A stretch of 64,000 bases of DNA from Maricaulis maris MCS10 (GCF_000014745.1 NC_008347.1:1311501-1375500), one strand, 5' to 3'. Positions 17,949-27,981 are shown, counted from the stretch's first letter. Numbers and translations are program-made. Notes: generated by a model from the sequence alone, not told the origin.

Positions 17949-18594
17949 TGGCTACCCCGCCCCGATCTTCCGTGGTCGCCGACGTGGCGTGCTGCTGGCC
18001 CTGTCCAGCCCGTCCGGGGCCGGCAAGACGACCCTGTCCAAGCGCCTGCTGAGCCAGAACCCTGATGTGGTCCTGTCGGTCTCGGCGACCACGCGCAAGC
18101 CGCGCCCGGGCGAGGTCGATGGCCAGGATTATCACTTCATCTCGGTCGACGAGTTCAAGAAGAAGATCGAGGACGACGAGTTCTTCGAGTGGGCCGAGGT
18201 CTTCGGTCGCTATTACGGCACACCGAAGACGCCCGTCATGGAGGCTGTCGAGGACGGTCGCGATGTGGTCTTCGATATCGACTGGCAGGGCGCCCAGGCG
18301 CTGGCTGCTGCCGCGCCGGATGATGCCGTACGTGTCTTCATTCTGCCGCCGTCACTGGCGCTGCTGGAAGACCGCCTACGCAAACGTGGCCAGGACACGA
18401 CCGAAATCATCAAGGACCGCATGGCCCGCGCCAAGGACGAGATTTCGCACTGGCACGAGTATGACTATGTCATCGTCAATGACGATTTCGCCCGGGCGCT
18501 CGAAAAGCTCAACGAGATCCTCCACGCCGAACGTCTCAAGCGTCTGCGTCATCCCTGGCTGGAAGAATTCGTCGACGCCATCATGGAACAATAG
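17938..18594 (+). CDS. gmk: Guanylate kinase
   Basis: Guanylate kinase phosphorylates GMP to GDP. The P-loop SPSGAGKTTLSKRLL is near residue 25, and the GMP-binding segment SVSATTRKPRPGEVDGQDY follows with the typical Ser, Arg and Tyr residues. VVFDIDWQGAQAL and the lid region complete the fold. The length is 218 residues, slightly longer than in E. coli because of an N-terminal extension. It overlaps yicC by 11 bases and ends convergent with rsmA, with three bases between the stops. Confidence 0.95.
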   Translation: MSSDGYPAPIFRGRRRGVLLALSSPSGAGKTTLSKRLLSQNPDVVLSVSATTRKPRPGEVDGQDYHFISVDEFKKKIEDDEFFEWAEVFGRYYGTPKTPVMEAVEDGRDVVFDIDWQGAQALAAAAPDDAVRVFILPPSLALLEDRLRKRGQDTTEIIKDRMARAKDEISHWHEYDYVIVNDDFARALEKLNEILHAERLKRLRHPWLEEFVDAIMEQ

Positions 18595-18597
18595 GCG

Positions 18598-19467
18598 TCA
18601 GGCGCGTCCGGCATCATAGGCGGCGCGCCAGGCCCGGGCCAGTGACTGGAAGCCGGTGATATCAATCACTTCGGCCCGATCTCCGGCATTCAGCCCTGCT
18701 TCCTCCAGCAGCGCGTCGGCGCTGGTACCGCCCTGACCGGCGGCCTGGGCAAGGCTGCGGCGCAGCGTCTTGCGGCGCTGGCCGAAAGCCGAGGCCGTGA
18801 TCCGTTCCAACGCGACAACATCCTTGAACTGCTGCGCCTCGGGCAGCGGATCGAGCACCACCACGGCCGATTCGACCTTGGGCGGCGGGGTAAAGGCCCG
18901 CGCCGGGATTTTCAGGGCCAGATGGGCCTGGCAGCGTGATTGCGAGATCACGGCCAGGCGACCATAGGCCTTGTCGCCCGGCTGGGCGACGACCCGGTCG
19001 GCGACCTCGCGCTGGAACATCAGCACGGCGCGGCGCCACCAGATCGGCTCTGCCTGCAGCCATTTGATCAGCAATTGCGTGCCGACATTATAGGGCAGGT
19101 TGGACAGGATGACCTTGTCGCCGGGACCGGTCAGGAGCGCGGTTTCATCGACCTCGAGGGCGTCGCCCTGTTCGACCGTCAGGCGCCCACCCGAGGCGAC
19201 ATTGATTTCGTCCAGCGCGCCGAGGAAGCGGGAATCCATCTCGACGGCCAGGAGAGAGGCCGCGCCCTCGGCGAGGATGGCGCGGGTCAGCCCGCCCGGG
19301 CCGGGGCCGACCTCGATGGCCTGGTCGCGGCTCATATCCCCGGCGAGGCGGGCGATCTTGGCGGTCAGGTTGAGGTCGAGCAGGAAGTGTTGTCCGAACG
19401 ACTTCTTTGCGCCCAGATCATGGCTGGCGATGACATCCCGGAGCGGCGGCAGCTGGTCGAGGCTCAT
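18598..19467 (-). CDS. rsmA: 16S rRNA dimethyladenosine transferase RsmA (KsgA)
   Basis: RsmA dimethylates two adjacent adenosines near the 3' end of 16S rRNA during 30S maturation. The N-terminal KKSFGQHFLLD, the SAM-binding motif EVGPGPGGLTRAIL and the catalytic NLPYNVG are all present. The C-terminal helical domain contains RRKTLRRSL, as usual. I placed the start at 19467, where the ATG overlaps the pdxA stop by four bases; a start three codons earlier is possible. It ends the lptF-lptG-lptD-surA-pdxA-rsmA run. The surA-pdxA-rsmA order is conserved across proteobacteria. Confidence 0.95.
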   Translation of the reverse strand: MSLDQLPPLRDVIASHDLGAKKSFGQHFLLDLNLTAKIARLAGDMSRDQAIEVGPGPGGLTRAILAEGAASLLAVEMDSRFLGALDEINVASGGRLTVEQGDALEVDETALLTGPGDKVILSNLPYNVGTQLLIKWLQAEPIWWRRAVLMFQREVADRVVAQPGDKAYGRLAVISQSRCQAHLALKIPARAFTPPPKVESAVVVLDPLPEAQQFKDVVALERITASAFGQRRKTLRRSLAQAAGQGGTSADALLEEAGLNAGDRAEVIDITGFQSLARAWRAAYDAGRA

Positions 19468-20486
19468 GCCCGGCACTCCGCGATTTTCACGGCCTGCTCC
19501 AGCGCCGCCAGCAGGCTGTCGGGCCTGGCCACGCCCTGTCCCGCGATGTTGAAGGCGGTGCCGTGATCGGGCGAGGTGCGGACGATGGGCAGGCCCAGCG
19601 TGATGTTGACGCCGCCATGGAAGTCGAGGGTTTTCACCGGGATCAGGCCCTGGTCGTGATAGAGGCAGATGGCCGCATCATAGCCGGCTCGCGCCTCGGC
19701 ATGGAATAGCGTGTCAGGCGGCTGGGCATCGGTGATATCGATGCCGTCAGCCCTCAGACGCGCGGCGAGCGGATCGAGAATATCGATCTCTTCATCACCC
19801 AGAGCGCCGCCCTCGCCAGCATGCGGATTGAGGCCGGCCAGGGCGAGGCGGGGCCGGGCGATGCCGAAATCGCGGCGCAATGCGGCATCGGTGATGCGGG
19901 CAGTAGCTTCGACTCGTTGAGGCGTGATCAGCGAGAGTGCCCGCACCAGCGGCTCGTGGATCGTGACCAGGACCACACGCAGGCCGCCACCGGCCAGCAT
20001 CATCGCCGGTCCCTTGGGGCCATCGACAGGATGGTCCGCACACAGCTCGGCCAGGAATTCGGTATGTCCGGGAAAGGCAAAGCCGGCCTCATACATTACC
20101 GATTTCGCGATCGGTGCCGTAACCAGCGCGCTGACCTGCCCGTCGAGGGCCAGGCGGACGCCGGTTTCGATGGCGGCCTTGGTGCAGGCGGCATTGGCCG
20201 TGTCGGGCTGGCCGGGACGGACCGGAGCGGCGATTTTGACGCCGACGTCGAACACCGGCAGGCCGTCGAGTGTTTCGGCGGCTTCGCGGGTCGGCGTGGG
20301 CAGCGGACAGGGGGCAGGAAGGCCAAGTGCCTGTGCTGTCGCGGTGAAGGCGTCGATATCGCCGAGCGCGATCAGGGGCGGCACACCATTGCGACGGCGC
20401 CAGCTCTGCCAGGCCTTCAGGATGATCTCGGGGCCGATCCCGGCCGGATCACCCATCGACACAGCGACGGGTGACAGCTGGGTCAT
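19464..20486 (-). CDS. pdxA: 4-hydroxythreonine-4-phosphate dehydrogenase PdxA
   Basis: PdxA oxidises 4-phosphohydroxy-L-threonine in the DXP-dependent pathway to pyridoxal 5'-phosphate. Family motifs include VSMGDPAGIGPEI at the N-terminus, FPGHTEFLAEL, and GLNPHAGEGGALGDEE with the metal-binding His. YHDQGLIPVKTLDF and GLPIVRTSPDHGTAFNIAG follow near the end. The start at 20486 shares one base with the surA stop (TGATG), and the length is 340 residues. It lies between surA and rsmA as in many proteobacteria, probably coupled to both. Confidence 0.95.
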   Translation of the reverse strand: MTQLSPVAVSMGDPAGIGPEIILKAWQSWRRRNGVPPLIALGDIDAFTATAQALGLPAPCPLPTPTREAAETLDGLPVFDVGVKIAAPVRPGQPDTANAACTKAAIETGVRLALDGQVSALVTAPIAKSVMYEAGFAFPGHTEFLAELCADHPVDGPKGPAMMLAGGGLRVVLVTIHEPLVRALSLITPQRVEATARITDAALRRDFGIARPRLALAGLNPHAGEGGALGDEEIDILDPLAARLRADGIDITDAQPPDTLFHAEARAGYDAAICLYHDQGLIPVKTLDFHGGVNITLGLPIVRTSPDHGTAFNIAGQGVARPDSLLAALEQAVKIAECRA

Positions 20487-21766
20487 CAGTTTCGGATCTC
20501 GACCGTTGAGTCGCGACGCAGATCCCGCAGCCAACGGCGCGACAGCAGTGACAATTGCTGGCCGCGCAGCTGGCTTTCCAGATCATCGCGGGTGGGAACA
20601 CCCGGGCCGGCAATCGCACGGTCGCAGACGATCAGGGCCTGCAGGCCCACACCCGATTGCAGGACGCCGGTATTCTCACCCTCGTCCAGTGGCTGCAGGG
20701 CGTCGCGGATGGCCGGCAGGACGGCTTCCGCAGAGATGCTGCCGAGCGGTGTGTAAATGGCGCCCGGAATGCGGCTGGCCACGGCTTCGGCCTGGGCGCA
20801 GGTCGGGCTGGCATCGAGCTCGCGGGCGAAGGTGCCGGCAGTTGTGTCGGTCAGCGCGCTGGTCGGCACGGTGATCTGGACAAGGTCATATTGCAGTGTG
20901 GTGGTGCCATCACGGGCGCCAACCAGGGCAATGACCATGAAGCCACCGGGCACTTCGATCGGATTGGAGAGCGCGCCGCGGCCGCCGCTCTGGTCATATT
21001 GTCCGCGCATTTGCGGCATGATCGCGGCGACTTCCGGCTGCAGTTGCGAAGCCGTGATCCAGCCGATATCGCCGCCATTGGCCGCAGACGGCGCGTCCGA
21101 GAACTGGCGTGCCAGTTCGGGGAAGGTCGCGCCTTGCTGGAGCTGGTTCATCACCGTGATGACCCGCTGGATGGTCTGTTCTTCCTGTCCCGGCCCCGGC
21201 ACTTCGAACAACATCTCGAAAATGCGGAATTGCGGCTGGGATGCGCTGGCGGCAAGGCGTTCCAGGGCCAGTTCGATCTGCTGCTCGGAAATACGGATGC
21301 GCGAGCCATAGCGGCCATTGACGATGATCTGCCAGGCGATTTCAGCCTCGAGCTGGTGGCGCAGCGTCGAGACATCCACACCGGAAGATTGCAGGTCCTG
21401 GATGATGACGTCGATGGTGGTGTTGTTGCGGTCGGCCAGGTCGAGAAGCGAGTTGGTGATCTCCGCGTCCGACACTTCGATATCGTATTCCGAGGCAGCC
21501 TGAAGCTGGAGGTGCTCGTCGACCAGGCCGCGCATGGCCTGGTCCTGGATCCGCGACAGCGTGCCCTCGTCAATCTGAGACATGCCGGTCGACGCGATGA
21601 TCAGGCGCATGCGATTGCGCACATCCACCGTGGTGATCGGCTCGTCATTGACCAGGGCGGCGACGCCCTCGGTCGTTTGAGCATGCGCGTTGGTCGCGCA
21701 CATCGGGGCGACGAAAGCAAGCAAGGAAAGGACAATTCGTTTGGCGCAGGTCATCAGCAATCGCAT
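20486..21766 (-). CDS. surA: SurA-like periplasmic chaperone and peptidyl-prolyl isomerase
   Basis: SurA escorts outer-membrane proteins such as LptD through the periplasm. From the ATG at 21766 there is a signal peptide ending in NAHA followed by Q. An N-terminal chaperone domain starts with VAALVNDEPITTVDVRNRM. A parvulin-type PPIase domain follows at about residues 190-290, with FPELARQFSDAPSAANGGD and GWITASQL. The length of 426 residues fits one PPIase domain plus a degenerate second. An in-frame ATG 16 codons upstream lacks a better site. The gene lies between lptD, its likely client, and pdxA. Confidence 0.88.
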   Translation of the reverse strand: MRLLMTCAKRIVLSLLAFVAPMCATNAHAQTTEGVAALVNDEPITTVDVRNRMRLIIASTGMSQIDEGTLSRIQDQAMRGLVDEHLQLQAASEYDIEVSDAEITNSLLDLADRNNTTIDVIIQDLQSSGVDVSTLRHQLEAEIAWQIIVNGRYGSRIRISEQQIELALERLAASASQPQFRIFEMLFEVPGPGQEEQTIQRVITVMNQLQQGATFPELARQFSDAPSAANGGDIGWITASQLQPEVAAIMPQMRGQYDQSGGRGALSNPIEVPGGFMVIALVGARDGTTTLQYDLVQITVPTSALTDTTAGTFARELDASPTCAQAEAVASRIPGAIYTPLGSISAEAVLPAIRDALQPLDEGENTGVLQSGVGLQALIVCDRAIAGPGVPTRDDLESQLRGQQLSLLSRRWLRDLRRDSTVEIRN

Positions 21767-21841
21767 GTTGGTTCGGGGCGGAACATTACTCAAACTCGGC
21801 CCCGGCGCAATCACGGGACACTGTTATGAGTGAGGGGCGGC

Positions 21842-24016
21842 TCAATCGGGTTCCACACTTCCCAGTGTGAAGAGGGTAACACGGAATTGGATGGACTCGG
21901 AGGGACCCAGGTCAAGGATACCAAGGTCTTCGCGTTGATAGACAATATCGAATTGCGAGCAATCGTCCTCGAAGCGGATGCCTATTTCCTGACGGCGCGT
22001 TATCTCGAGGTCCAGATCGCGCTGGACAAGGCCGATCGCGCTCCAATTTCCTGTGATAGCCAGCTCGAAATCGGCTGAGATTTCACGCTGGGCACCTTGG
22101 GTGACATTCGCATCACTGATGTCGAGATAGCGAACATCGGTGGAAAAGCCCGGGCGCGAATACCCCAGGGAGACGTCTAGACGGTTGGTATCTCGACTTT
22201 CGGGATCGATACGGGCCGAAACTTCAGCATCAAAGCCCGCGATGTCGATGGAGCCGGCGACGACATAGTCGGATTGCTCCGCCAGCAGTCCGCTTGACGC
22301 ATTGTAGACGGCCGAGCCGTCTAGACGTTCGCTCTGCCCGAGGAACAGACGGGCTTGCGAGGTCCGTCCCCAGAAAGCCGTGGCTCGCACACCGTAACTC
22401 AGGCGTTGCCCGTCTTCCCAGATATCAAATCCGGGCGCGCGGACGGGCTGGAAAAGCATGCTTTCATCGAGATCAATCGACAGGCTGTCTTCATTGATGA
22501 TCCGCGCGGCGTCTTCATCGTCGGAGGCTGACACGTATGAGATAACGGGCTCAACGATCATGTCGACATTCTCGCCGGGGCGGAAGAACGGCCAGCTTAT
22601 GTCAGCGCCCGCAAGGCCGAGCGTCCGATAGACCGAATCGGATGTGCCGGCCTGCTCGTCTTCGAAACGGTAAGCGTCGCTCCGCGCCTGAGCAAAGGGC
22701 GAGACCAGAATGCCGGCTGGCATCGTCCAACGGGTGCGCCAGTCGATACTGACTGACGCCCGGTCGTAGTCAAAGCCGACATCCCGCCTCAGACTTGCTG
22801 CATCGAAACTGGTTTCAATCCGGCCCCAATTTTCCGGTGCCGTGAAGACATGCGAGTAGTGAGCGATCGGAGCGAGGGACGGTACGATGTCGTCGTCCGA
22901 ATTGGTCGCAAGGGTTTGGAAATCAGCAACCGCAAACAGGCCGGATGAATTTCGGGTTCGTCCATCGACATAAAATTGGCTGACTAGTTGCCGACGCTGC
23001 GGCGCAATGGGTGCCCCCCGGTCCTTGTCTTCCTCACTGAAGTCATAACGCCGAAGATGGAGGTTGTCGGAGGCTCTCTGGATGCCGAAACCCCAGCGCC
23101 AATCCGGATTGATCGCCCATTCGCCGCCACCGAATATGTGCCACCGATCCGTCTCTTCGCCGAAATGCTCGCCATCGCTGTCAATGTCGAACTCATGCGT
23201 ATAACTGCCTTCCAGCTCCATGAAGCCTGACCAGAAGCGCTTGCGATATTCGCCATAAATCAACGGGTTAACATTGCCCATGATGCGTGGCGCTATAACC
23301 GCATCTTGAGATGGAGAAATCGTCCAGTAATAGGGTTGTTGATAGATGGCTCCCAAACGGGATGACACTCCGACCTTGGGGAAGAGAAAGCCGGAATGAC
23401 GCTCGGCGGACGGGTCCGCATGGGCGAATACGGGTGCGTAGAGAACCGGAACACCGCCGATTTCCAGGCGGGCATCACGGTAGTAGATCATCTCGTCATC
23501 GGCATCCTGCACCACTTCGCGGGCACGCAGGCGCCAGGTCGGTTCGCCCTCGCCATCCTCGCAGAGGGGGCAGGCGGTGTAGTAGGCATCATTGAGCTGC
23601 AGCGAGCCGTTATCGCTGCGGATGGCCGCGGCGGCGGCCATGCGTCCATCGTTTTCCAGCATGGTTGCGAAGCCGATCGCCACCCCGGCCGCCAGCTGGC
23701 TGTCCAGTTCCACCTCGTCGGCGTATTGCGGGAAGGCGCCCTGACCCAGAATGATGACATTGCCCCGCGCGACGACACGGTTCTGGTCGGGATGGTATTC
23801 GATCTCGTCAGCGAGCAGGGTGCGGGGGTCCTGGCGGACACGCACATTTCCGCGCGCGATATAGCCCGAGCCACCGGCGATATCCTCGACATGATCGGCT
23901 TCCAGATAGATCGGTGCCTCATCGACAGGGGTTTCCTGGGCGAGTGCCGGTGCCGTCAAGGCGAGTGCTGAAGTGCTCAGCAACAAAGCCGCAAAGCGGC
24001 AAAACTGCGACGCCAT
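21842..24016 (-). CDS. lptD: LPS-assembly outer-membrane protein LptD
   Basis: LptD is the outer-membrane barrel that, with LptE, places lipopolysaccharide on the cell surface. The chosen start at 24016 has AGGGAG just upstream and gives a signal peptide ending in APALA followed by Q. The N-terminal OstA/LptA-like jellyroll reads YLEADHVEDIAGGSGYIARG and ADEIEYHPDQNRVVARGNV. The C-terminal two thirds is beta-rich with many aromatic alternations, as in a barrel. A close Cys pair lies in TACPLCEDG, and no further Cys is near it. It is 724 residues and follows lptG by 83 bases, linking inner and outer ends of the LPS bridge in one operon. Confidence 0.92.
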   Translation of the reverse strand: MASQFCRFAALLLSTSALALTAPALAQETPVDEAPIYLEADHVEDIAGGSGYIARGNVRVRQDPRTLLADEIEYHPDQNRVVARGNVIILGQGAFPQYADEVELDSQLAAGVAIGFATMLENDGRMAAAAAIRSDNGSLQLNDAYYTACPLCEDGEGEPTWRLRAREVVQDADDEMIYYRDARLEIGGVPVLYAPVFAHADPSAERHSGFLFPKVGVSSRLGAIYQQPYYWTISPSQDAVIAPRIMGNVNPLIYGEYRKRFWSGFMELEGSYTHEFDIDSDGEHFGEETDRWHIFGGGEWAINPDWRWGFGIQRASDNLHLRRYDFSEEDKDRGAPIAPQRRQLVSQFYVDGRTRNSSGLFAVADFQTLATNSDDDIVPSLAPIAHYSHVFTAPENWGRIETSFDAASLRRDVGFDYDRASVSIDWRTRWTMPAGILVSPFAQARSDAYRFEDEQAGTSDSVYRTLGLAGADISWPFFRPGENVDMIVEPVISYVSASDDEDAARIINEDSLSIDLDESMLFQPVRAPGFDIWEDGQRLSYGVRATAFWGRTSQARLFLGQSERLDGSAVYNASSGLLAEQSDYVVAGSIDIAGFDAEVSARIDPESRDTNRLDVSLGYSRPGFSTDVRYLDISDANVTQGAQREISADFELAITGNWSAIGLVQRDLDLEITRRQEIGIRFEDDCSQFDIVYQREDLGILDLGPSESIQFRVTLFTLGSVEPD

Positions 24017-24099
24017 GCGCGTCACTCCCTCTGGTCTCCCGGCCCCCGCAGGCGGGTCACTATCATGACTAGCCGATGCCGGGGGCATCGTCCACGCCA

Positions 24100-25197
24100 T
24101 CAACCGTCTTCGGTCGAGGCAATATAGATCAGCGCCAGCAAGGCGGTCAGTGCCGGCGCCGACCAGGCAGCCGTCGCTGGCGGCAGTGCACCGGAAACGC
24201 CAAACGAGCTCAACATTTCCTGGAAAAAGAACATCACGAAACCGGCTATGCCTCCGGCCATTGCAAACGCAGCCGCGCCGCCGAGGCGGTGCAGGCGCAA
24301 GGTCGCGGCGGCTGCAATCAGCGTTGACGCCAGCAGGGTCAGCGGCAAGGCCAACAGCGCATGCAGTCGCAATTCATAGCGTTGGGTCGCCAGCCCGGCC
24401 TCCCGCGCTGAGGTTATCAGACGCGGCAGATCCCAGAACGCCACGCCTTCCGCCGAGCGGGCCCGTTCGAACAAGGCCTGCCGATTGATCGAGGTCGGCA
24501 TGGCGATGGCGCCAAGATCGAGACGCGACGGCGTCGGCGTCCTCTCGATGGCACCGGTAACCTCCCAGAACCCGGCCCGCAATTCCGCCGATTCGGCATC
24601 GATGCGCCGCTCCAGCCGCGGCGTGCCCGAGGCATCTTCGGCAAATTGCAGGAAGACCGGGTTGCGCAAGACCTGGCGGGCTTCCTCCAGCTGGGTGGCG
24701 GCGATGACCGTGAAGCCATCAATATTGGTCTCGCGCAGCCAGACCGGTTGCTCCGCGCCTTCAACCCGGCGGACATTCATCAGGCTGTCGCGGCGCGCTT
24801 CGAATTCGGCATTCAGGGTTGCCGCGAGCGGGTTGAGTCCGGTCGCGCCGATGATACCGATGCCGACGGCCAACACCATCGGGGCTGTGAGGATACGCCA
24901 GGCCGAGATACCCGATGCCCGCATGACGATGAGTTCGCTGGACCGGTTCAGGCGGAACAGCGAGGTCAGGGTCCCGAACAGGAAGACGAAGGGCAGGGTG
25001 CTTTCCAGAAGGGCGGGCGCTCGCAGCAATGTCAGGCCCAGCAAGTCGAGGGTCGACACATCAACCCGTGTGCCAACCGCTCGTGATTGCTCGACGAAAT
25101 CGACCAGAATGATGACCGTGGCAATGGTCAGGAAGGCGAGTAGCAGGCCACCGGCGGTCTGGCTGGCCATGTAGCGGTTCAGGCGACCGGCGATCAT
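24100..25197 (-). CDS. lptG: LPS export ABC transporter permease LptG
   Basis: LptG is one of the two permeases of the LptB2FG transporter that extracts LPS from the inner membrane. It has the expected layout of three N-terminal helices, a periplasmic beta-jellyroll and three C-terminal helices. The N-terminus is IAGRLNRYMASQTAGG and the first loop has the family pattern ALLESTLPFVFLFGTL. The start at 25197 overlaps the lptF stop by four bases, and the length is 365 residues. The lptF-lptG pair and the downstream lptD define the operon's role. LptG rather than LptF is assigned by order and N-terminus. Confidence 0.9.
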   Translation of the reverse strand: MIAGRLNRYMASQTAGGLLLAFLTIATVIILVDFVEQSRAVGTRVDVSTLDLLGLTLLRAPALLESTLPFVFLFGTLTSLFRLNRSSELIVMRASGISAWRILTAPMVLAVGIGIIGATGLNPLAATLNAEFEARRDSLMNVRRVEGAEQPVWLRETNIDGFTVIAATQLEEARQVLRNPVFLQFAEDASGTPRLERRIDAESAELRAGFWEVTGAIERTPTPSRLDLGAIAMPTSINRQALFERARSAEGVAFWDLPRLITSAREAGLATQRYELRLHALLALPLTLLASTLIAAAATLRLHRLGGAAAFAMAGGIAGFVMFFFQEMLSSFGVSGALPPATAAWSAPALTALLALIYIASTEDG

Positions 25198-26315
25198 GCG
25201 CTCGCCTCCGCGACGGCATTGTGCCTTGGCCGGTTGCGGGCCGGCCAATAGATGACGGCCACGGCGCCGACCATGCCAAACACCGGTACCAGATACTGCG
25301 CCACATTCATGGCGGCATCATCGGCGCTGGCTGATTGCATCGCAAAGCCGACAAGGCGCAGCGTCAGCCCGGCCCCGACGGCGATCATGACCCGTCGGCC
25401 ATAGCCCATGCGGGAGTGGTCACCGGCCAGGAAACAGGCCGCGGCGATCAGCGCGAAGGCCAGGTTGTAGAGGGGGGCGGACAGGCGGTAATGGGCTTCC
25501 GCCCAGGCCCGTTCCGGCCCGCCGGTACGGGCGACTTCGGCGGCGGAGGGCCAGAGGAGTTCGTGCAGGTAGCGGTCTGATTCCTTGAAGAACATGGCAT
25601 CGGCCGGGCCGACGAATTCGCCGAGATCGAATTCATAGCGGTCAAAATTGGCGTAGTAGAGCTCACCGGCCGAATCGATCTGCTGCAGATTGCCGTCGAT
25701 CAACACCATGGCCGAGCGATCACCCGAGCGCACCACCACACCCTCGCGGGCCGAATAGGTCGAGGCCCCGTCAGTGCCGCGGCTGTCATGGATCAATATG
25801 TCCTGCATGCGCCCGTCACGGCCCCGCTCTCGGGCGTAAATGGTCACACCCTGTCCCAATTGGGAAAAGGCACCCGGCGTCACCAGGCTGGCGGCCACAT
25901 CCGAGCGCAGCGTGTGCAGCGAGCGCCGCATTTCGCGATAGGCAACCGGCTGCAAAAGCAGGTTCACGGCCAGATTGGCGATCAGGACATAGACGCCCAG
26001 GCGCATGATGGGAGACAGCAGGCCGAAACGGCTGACGCCGGCCGCCGAGGCGATCACCAGTTCGCTATCGCCGGTCAGCCGGTTCAGGCTCGACAGGACG
26101 GCAACAAAAAGGGCGATGGGGACAAGCAGGGCAGTCAGATGCGGCAGGGCCAGCGCCGTGACCTTGATGAAGGTCAGCGCGGTCTCCGAATAGCCGGATA
26201 CGAGGTCGACATTCGACAGGCTCTGCGTCAGCAGGGCCAGGCCGGCAAAGGCTGCGATCGCCGTCATGAACGGCCAGAGCAACTGGTTGAAGAAATACCG
26301 CTGAACGAGAATCAT
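25194..26315 (-). CDS. lptF: LPS export ABC transporter permease LptF
   Basis: LptF is the partner permease of LptG. The N-terminus ILVQRYFFNQLLWPFM and the TM2-3 region LPHLTALLVPIALFVAVLSS match the family, followed by a periplasmic jellyroll (TPGAFSQLGQGVTIYARERG). The C-terminal helices are at about residues 275-360. The length of 373 residues is normal. It is the first gene of the lptF-to-rsmA run, and a promoter is expected in the 142 bases between it and the divergent pepA. The ATPase partner LptB is not in this window. Confidence 0.9.
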   Translation of the reverse strand: MILVQRYFFNQLLWPFMTAIAAFAGLALLTQSLSNVDLVSGYSETALTFIKVTALALPHLTALLVPIALFVAVLSSLNRLTGDSELVIASAAGVSRFGLLSPIMRLGVYVLIANLAVNLLLQPVAYREMRRSLHTLRSDVAASLVTPGAFSQLGQGVTIYARERGRDGRMQDILIHDSRGTDGASTYSAREGVVVRSGDRSAMVLIDGNLQQIDSAGELYYANFDRYEFDLGEFVGPADAMFFKESDRYLHELLWPSAAEVARTGGPERAWAEAHYRLSAPLYNLAFALIAAACFLAGDHSRMGYGRRVMIAVGAGLTLRLVGFAMQSASADDAAMNVAQYLVPVFGMVGAVAVIYWPARNRPRHNAVAEASA

Positions 26316-26457
26316 GAAGCCGGCTTGTGCTGCGCGTTCAGCCTTCTATCTCACGTCGTGATCGGATACCACTTCCGCGACACAAGTTTTCGGCGCCGGG
26401 TGCAGACCCGTGGCGCATCGAACAATCACCAAACGCGACTGGATGAGAGGGAATACC

Positions 26458-27942
26458 ATGAAAATCGAATTCGCTGCCGCTCCGAGCGCTGCCGGCGCGA
26501 TCGCCGTGCCGGTCTATACCGACGCGGTCCTGTCACCGGCTGCCCAGGCCATCGACGCGTCCTCCGGCGGCGCCATCAAGCGCGCCATCGCCGCGTCACG
26601 CTTTGCCGGCAAACCGGCCCAGACGCTGGAAATCATGGCGCCGTCGGGCAGCTCGGCCAGCCGCGTCGTGCTGTTCGGTCTGGGAGACAAGGACAAGCGG
26701 ACCGGGTCAACCCTCGAGAAAGCCGCCGCGGCCGTGGTCGCCAAGCTGCTGATCAGCGGCGAGACCCGCCTGTCGATCCAGTTTGATGGCGAAACCGATG
26801 GCGATGGCGCCGCCCGTGCCGGTCTCGGCGCCCGTCTGGCCGCCTATCGCTATGACCAGTTCCGCACCAAGCTGAAGGACGACCAGAAACCGTCCCTGAC
26901 CGAACTCGTCATCGCCGTGAAGGATGTTGACGGTGCCAAGGCAGCCTGGACTGGCTGGGGCGCTGTGGCCGATGGTGTCGACCTGGCCCGTGAAGTCACC
27001 AACCTGCCGCCGAACATCCTCAACCCGGAAACCTATGCCAAGAAGATCGAAGGCATGGCCGAGTGCGGGCTTGAGATCGAGATCCTCGATGAAGTTCAGA
27101 TGACCGAGCTGGGCATGGGCGCGCTTCTGGGTGTCGGCCAGGCATCGGAATTCGAGAGCAAGATCGCGATCATGAAATGGTCCGGCGGCAAGGAGGGCGA
27201 AAAGCCGCTCCTCTTCGTCGGCAAGGGCCTGACCTTTGACAGTGGCGGCATCTCGCTGAAGCCGGGTGCCGGCATGGACGAGATGCGCGGCGACATGGGC
27301 GGCTCGGCCGCTGTTGTCGGCCTGATGCGCGCGCTCGCCGGTCGCAAGGCCAATGTCAACGCCATCGGCATTGTCGGCCTGGTCGAGAACATGCCCGACG
27401 GCAATGCCCAGCGTCCGGGCGATATCGTCACGGCGATGTCCGGCACCACGATCGAGATCCTCAACACCGACGCGGAAGGCCGCCTCGTGCTGGCCGATGT
27501 GCTGTGGTACGCGCAGGATCGCTTCGATCCCAAGCTGATCATCGATCTGGCGACGTTGACCGGTGCCATCCTGATCGGTCTGGGCAATACCCGCGCCGGC
27601 ATTTTCTCCAATTCCGACGAAATCGCCGCCCAGCTGTCCTCGGCCGGCGATGCCTCCGACGAGCCGGTCTGGCGCATGCCGCTCGGCCCGGACTATGAGA
27701 AACACATCGAGACCAAGAATGCCGACATCAAGAATGTCGGTGAGGGCCGTCTCGCCGGTTCGATCTCGGCGGCGGAGTTCCTGAAGTGCTTCGTCAATGA
27801 CAAGCCCTGGTGCCATATCGACATTGCCGGCACGGCGATGGGTGGCATGGGCGGCAAGGACGACCCGCGCCAGCCGAGCTGGGGCACGGGCTGGGGTGTG
27901 CGCATCCTCGACCGTTTCGTGCGCGACAATTACGAGGGCTAG
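26458..27942 (+). CDS. pepA: Leucyl aminopeptidase PepA (M17)
   Basis: PepA is a dinuclear-metal aminopeptidase of family M17; in E. coli it also serves as a DNA-binding accessory factor in plasmid recombination. The metal and catalytic motifs are GKGLTFDSGGISLKPG and NTDAEGRLVLAD, with GDMGGSAAV between. The length is 494 residues from the ATG at 26458, which has GAGAGGGA about 8 bases upstream; the open frame extends 16 codons upstream without support. It is divergent from lptF and is followed by an intrinsic terminator and holC, matching the conserved pepA-holC order. Confidence 0.94.
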   Translation: MKIEFAAAPSAAGAIAVPVYTDAVLSPAAQAIDASSGGAIKRAIAASRFAGKPAQTLEIMAPSGSSASRVVLFGLGDKDKRTGSTLEKAAAAVVAKLLISGETRLSIQFDGETDGDGAARAGLGARLAAYRYDQFRTKLKDDQKPSLTELVIAVKDVDGAKAAWTGWGAVADGVDLAREVTNLPPNILNPETYAKKIEGMAECGLEIEILDEVQMTELGMGALLGVGQASEFESKIAIMKWSGGKEGEKPLLFVGKGLTFDSGGISLKPGAGMDEMRGDMGGSAAVVGLMRALAGRKANVNAIGIVGLVENMPDGNAQRPGDIVTAMSGTTIEILNTDAEGRLVLADVLWYAQDRFDPKLIIDLATLTGAILIGLGNTRAGIFSNSDEIAAQLSSAGDASDEPVWRMPLGPDYEKHIETKNADIKNVGEGRLAGSISAAEFLKCFVNDKPWCHIDIAGTAMGGMGGKDDPRQPSWGTGWGVRILDRFVRDNYEG

Positions 27943-27956
27943 CCCTTCGCTGATCA

Positions 27957-27981
27957 GGGCGGCCCGCGCGGCCGCCCTTTT
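27957..27981 (+). terminator. Intrinsic terminator between pepA and holC
   Basis: A perfect 8-base GC-rich stem (27957-27964 with 27970-27977) closes a five-base loop and is followed by TTTT. It lies 15 bases past the pepA stop and 24 bases before holC. It may attenuate rather than fully stop read-through into holC. Confidence 0.65.
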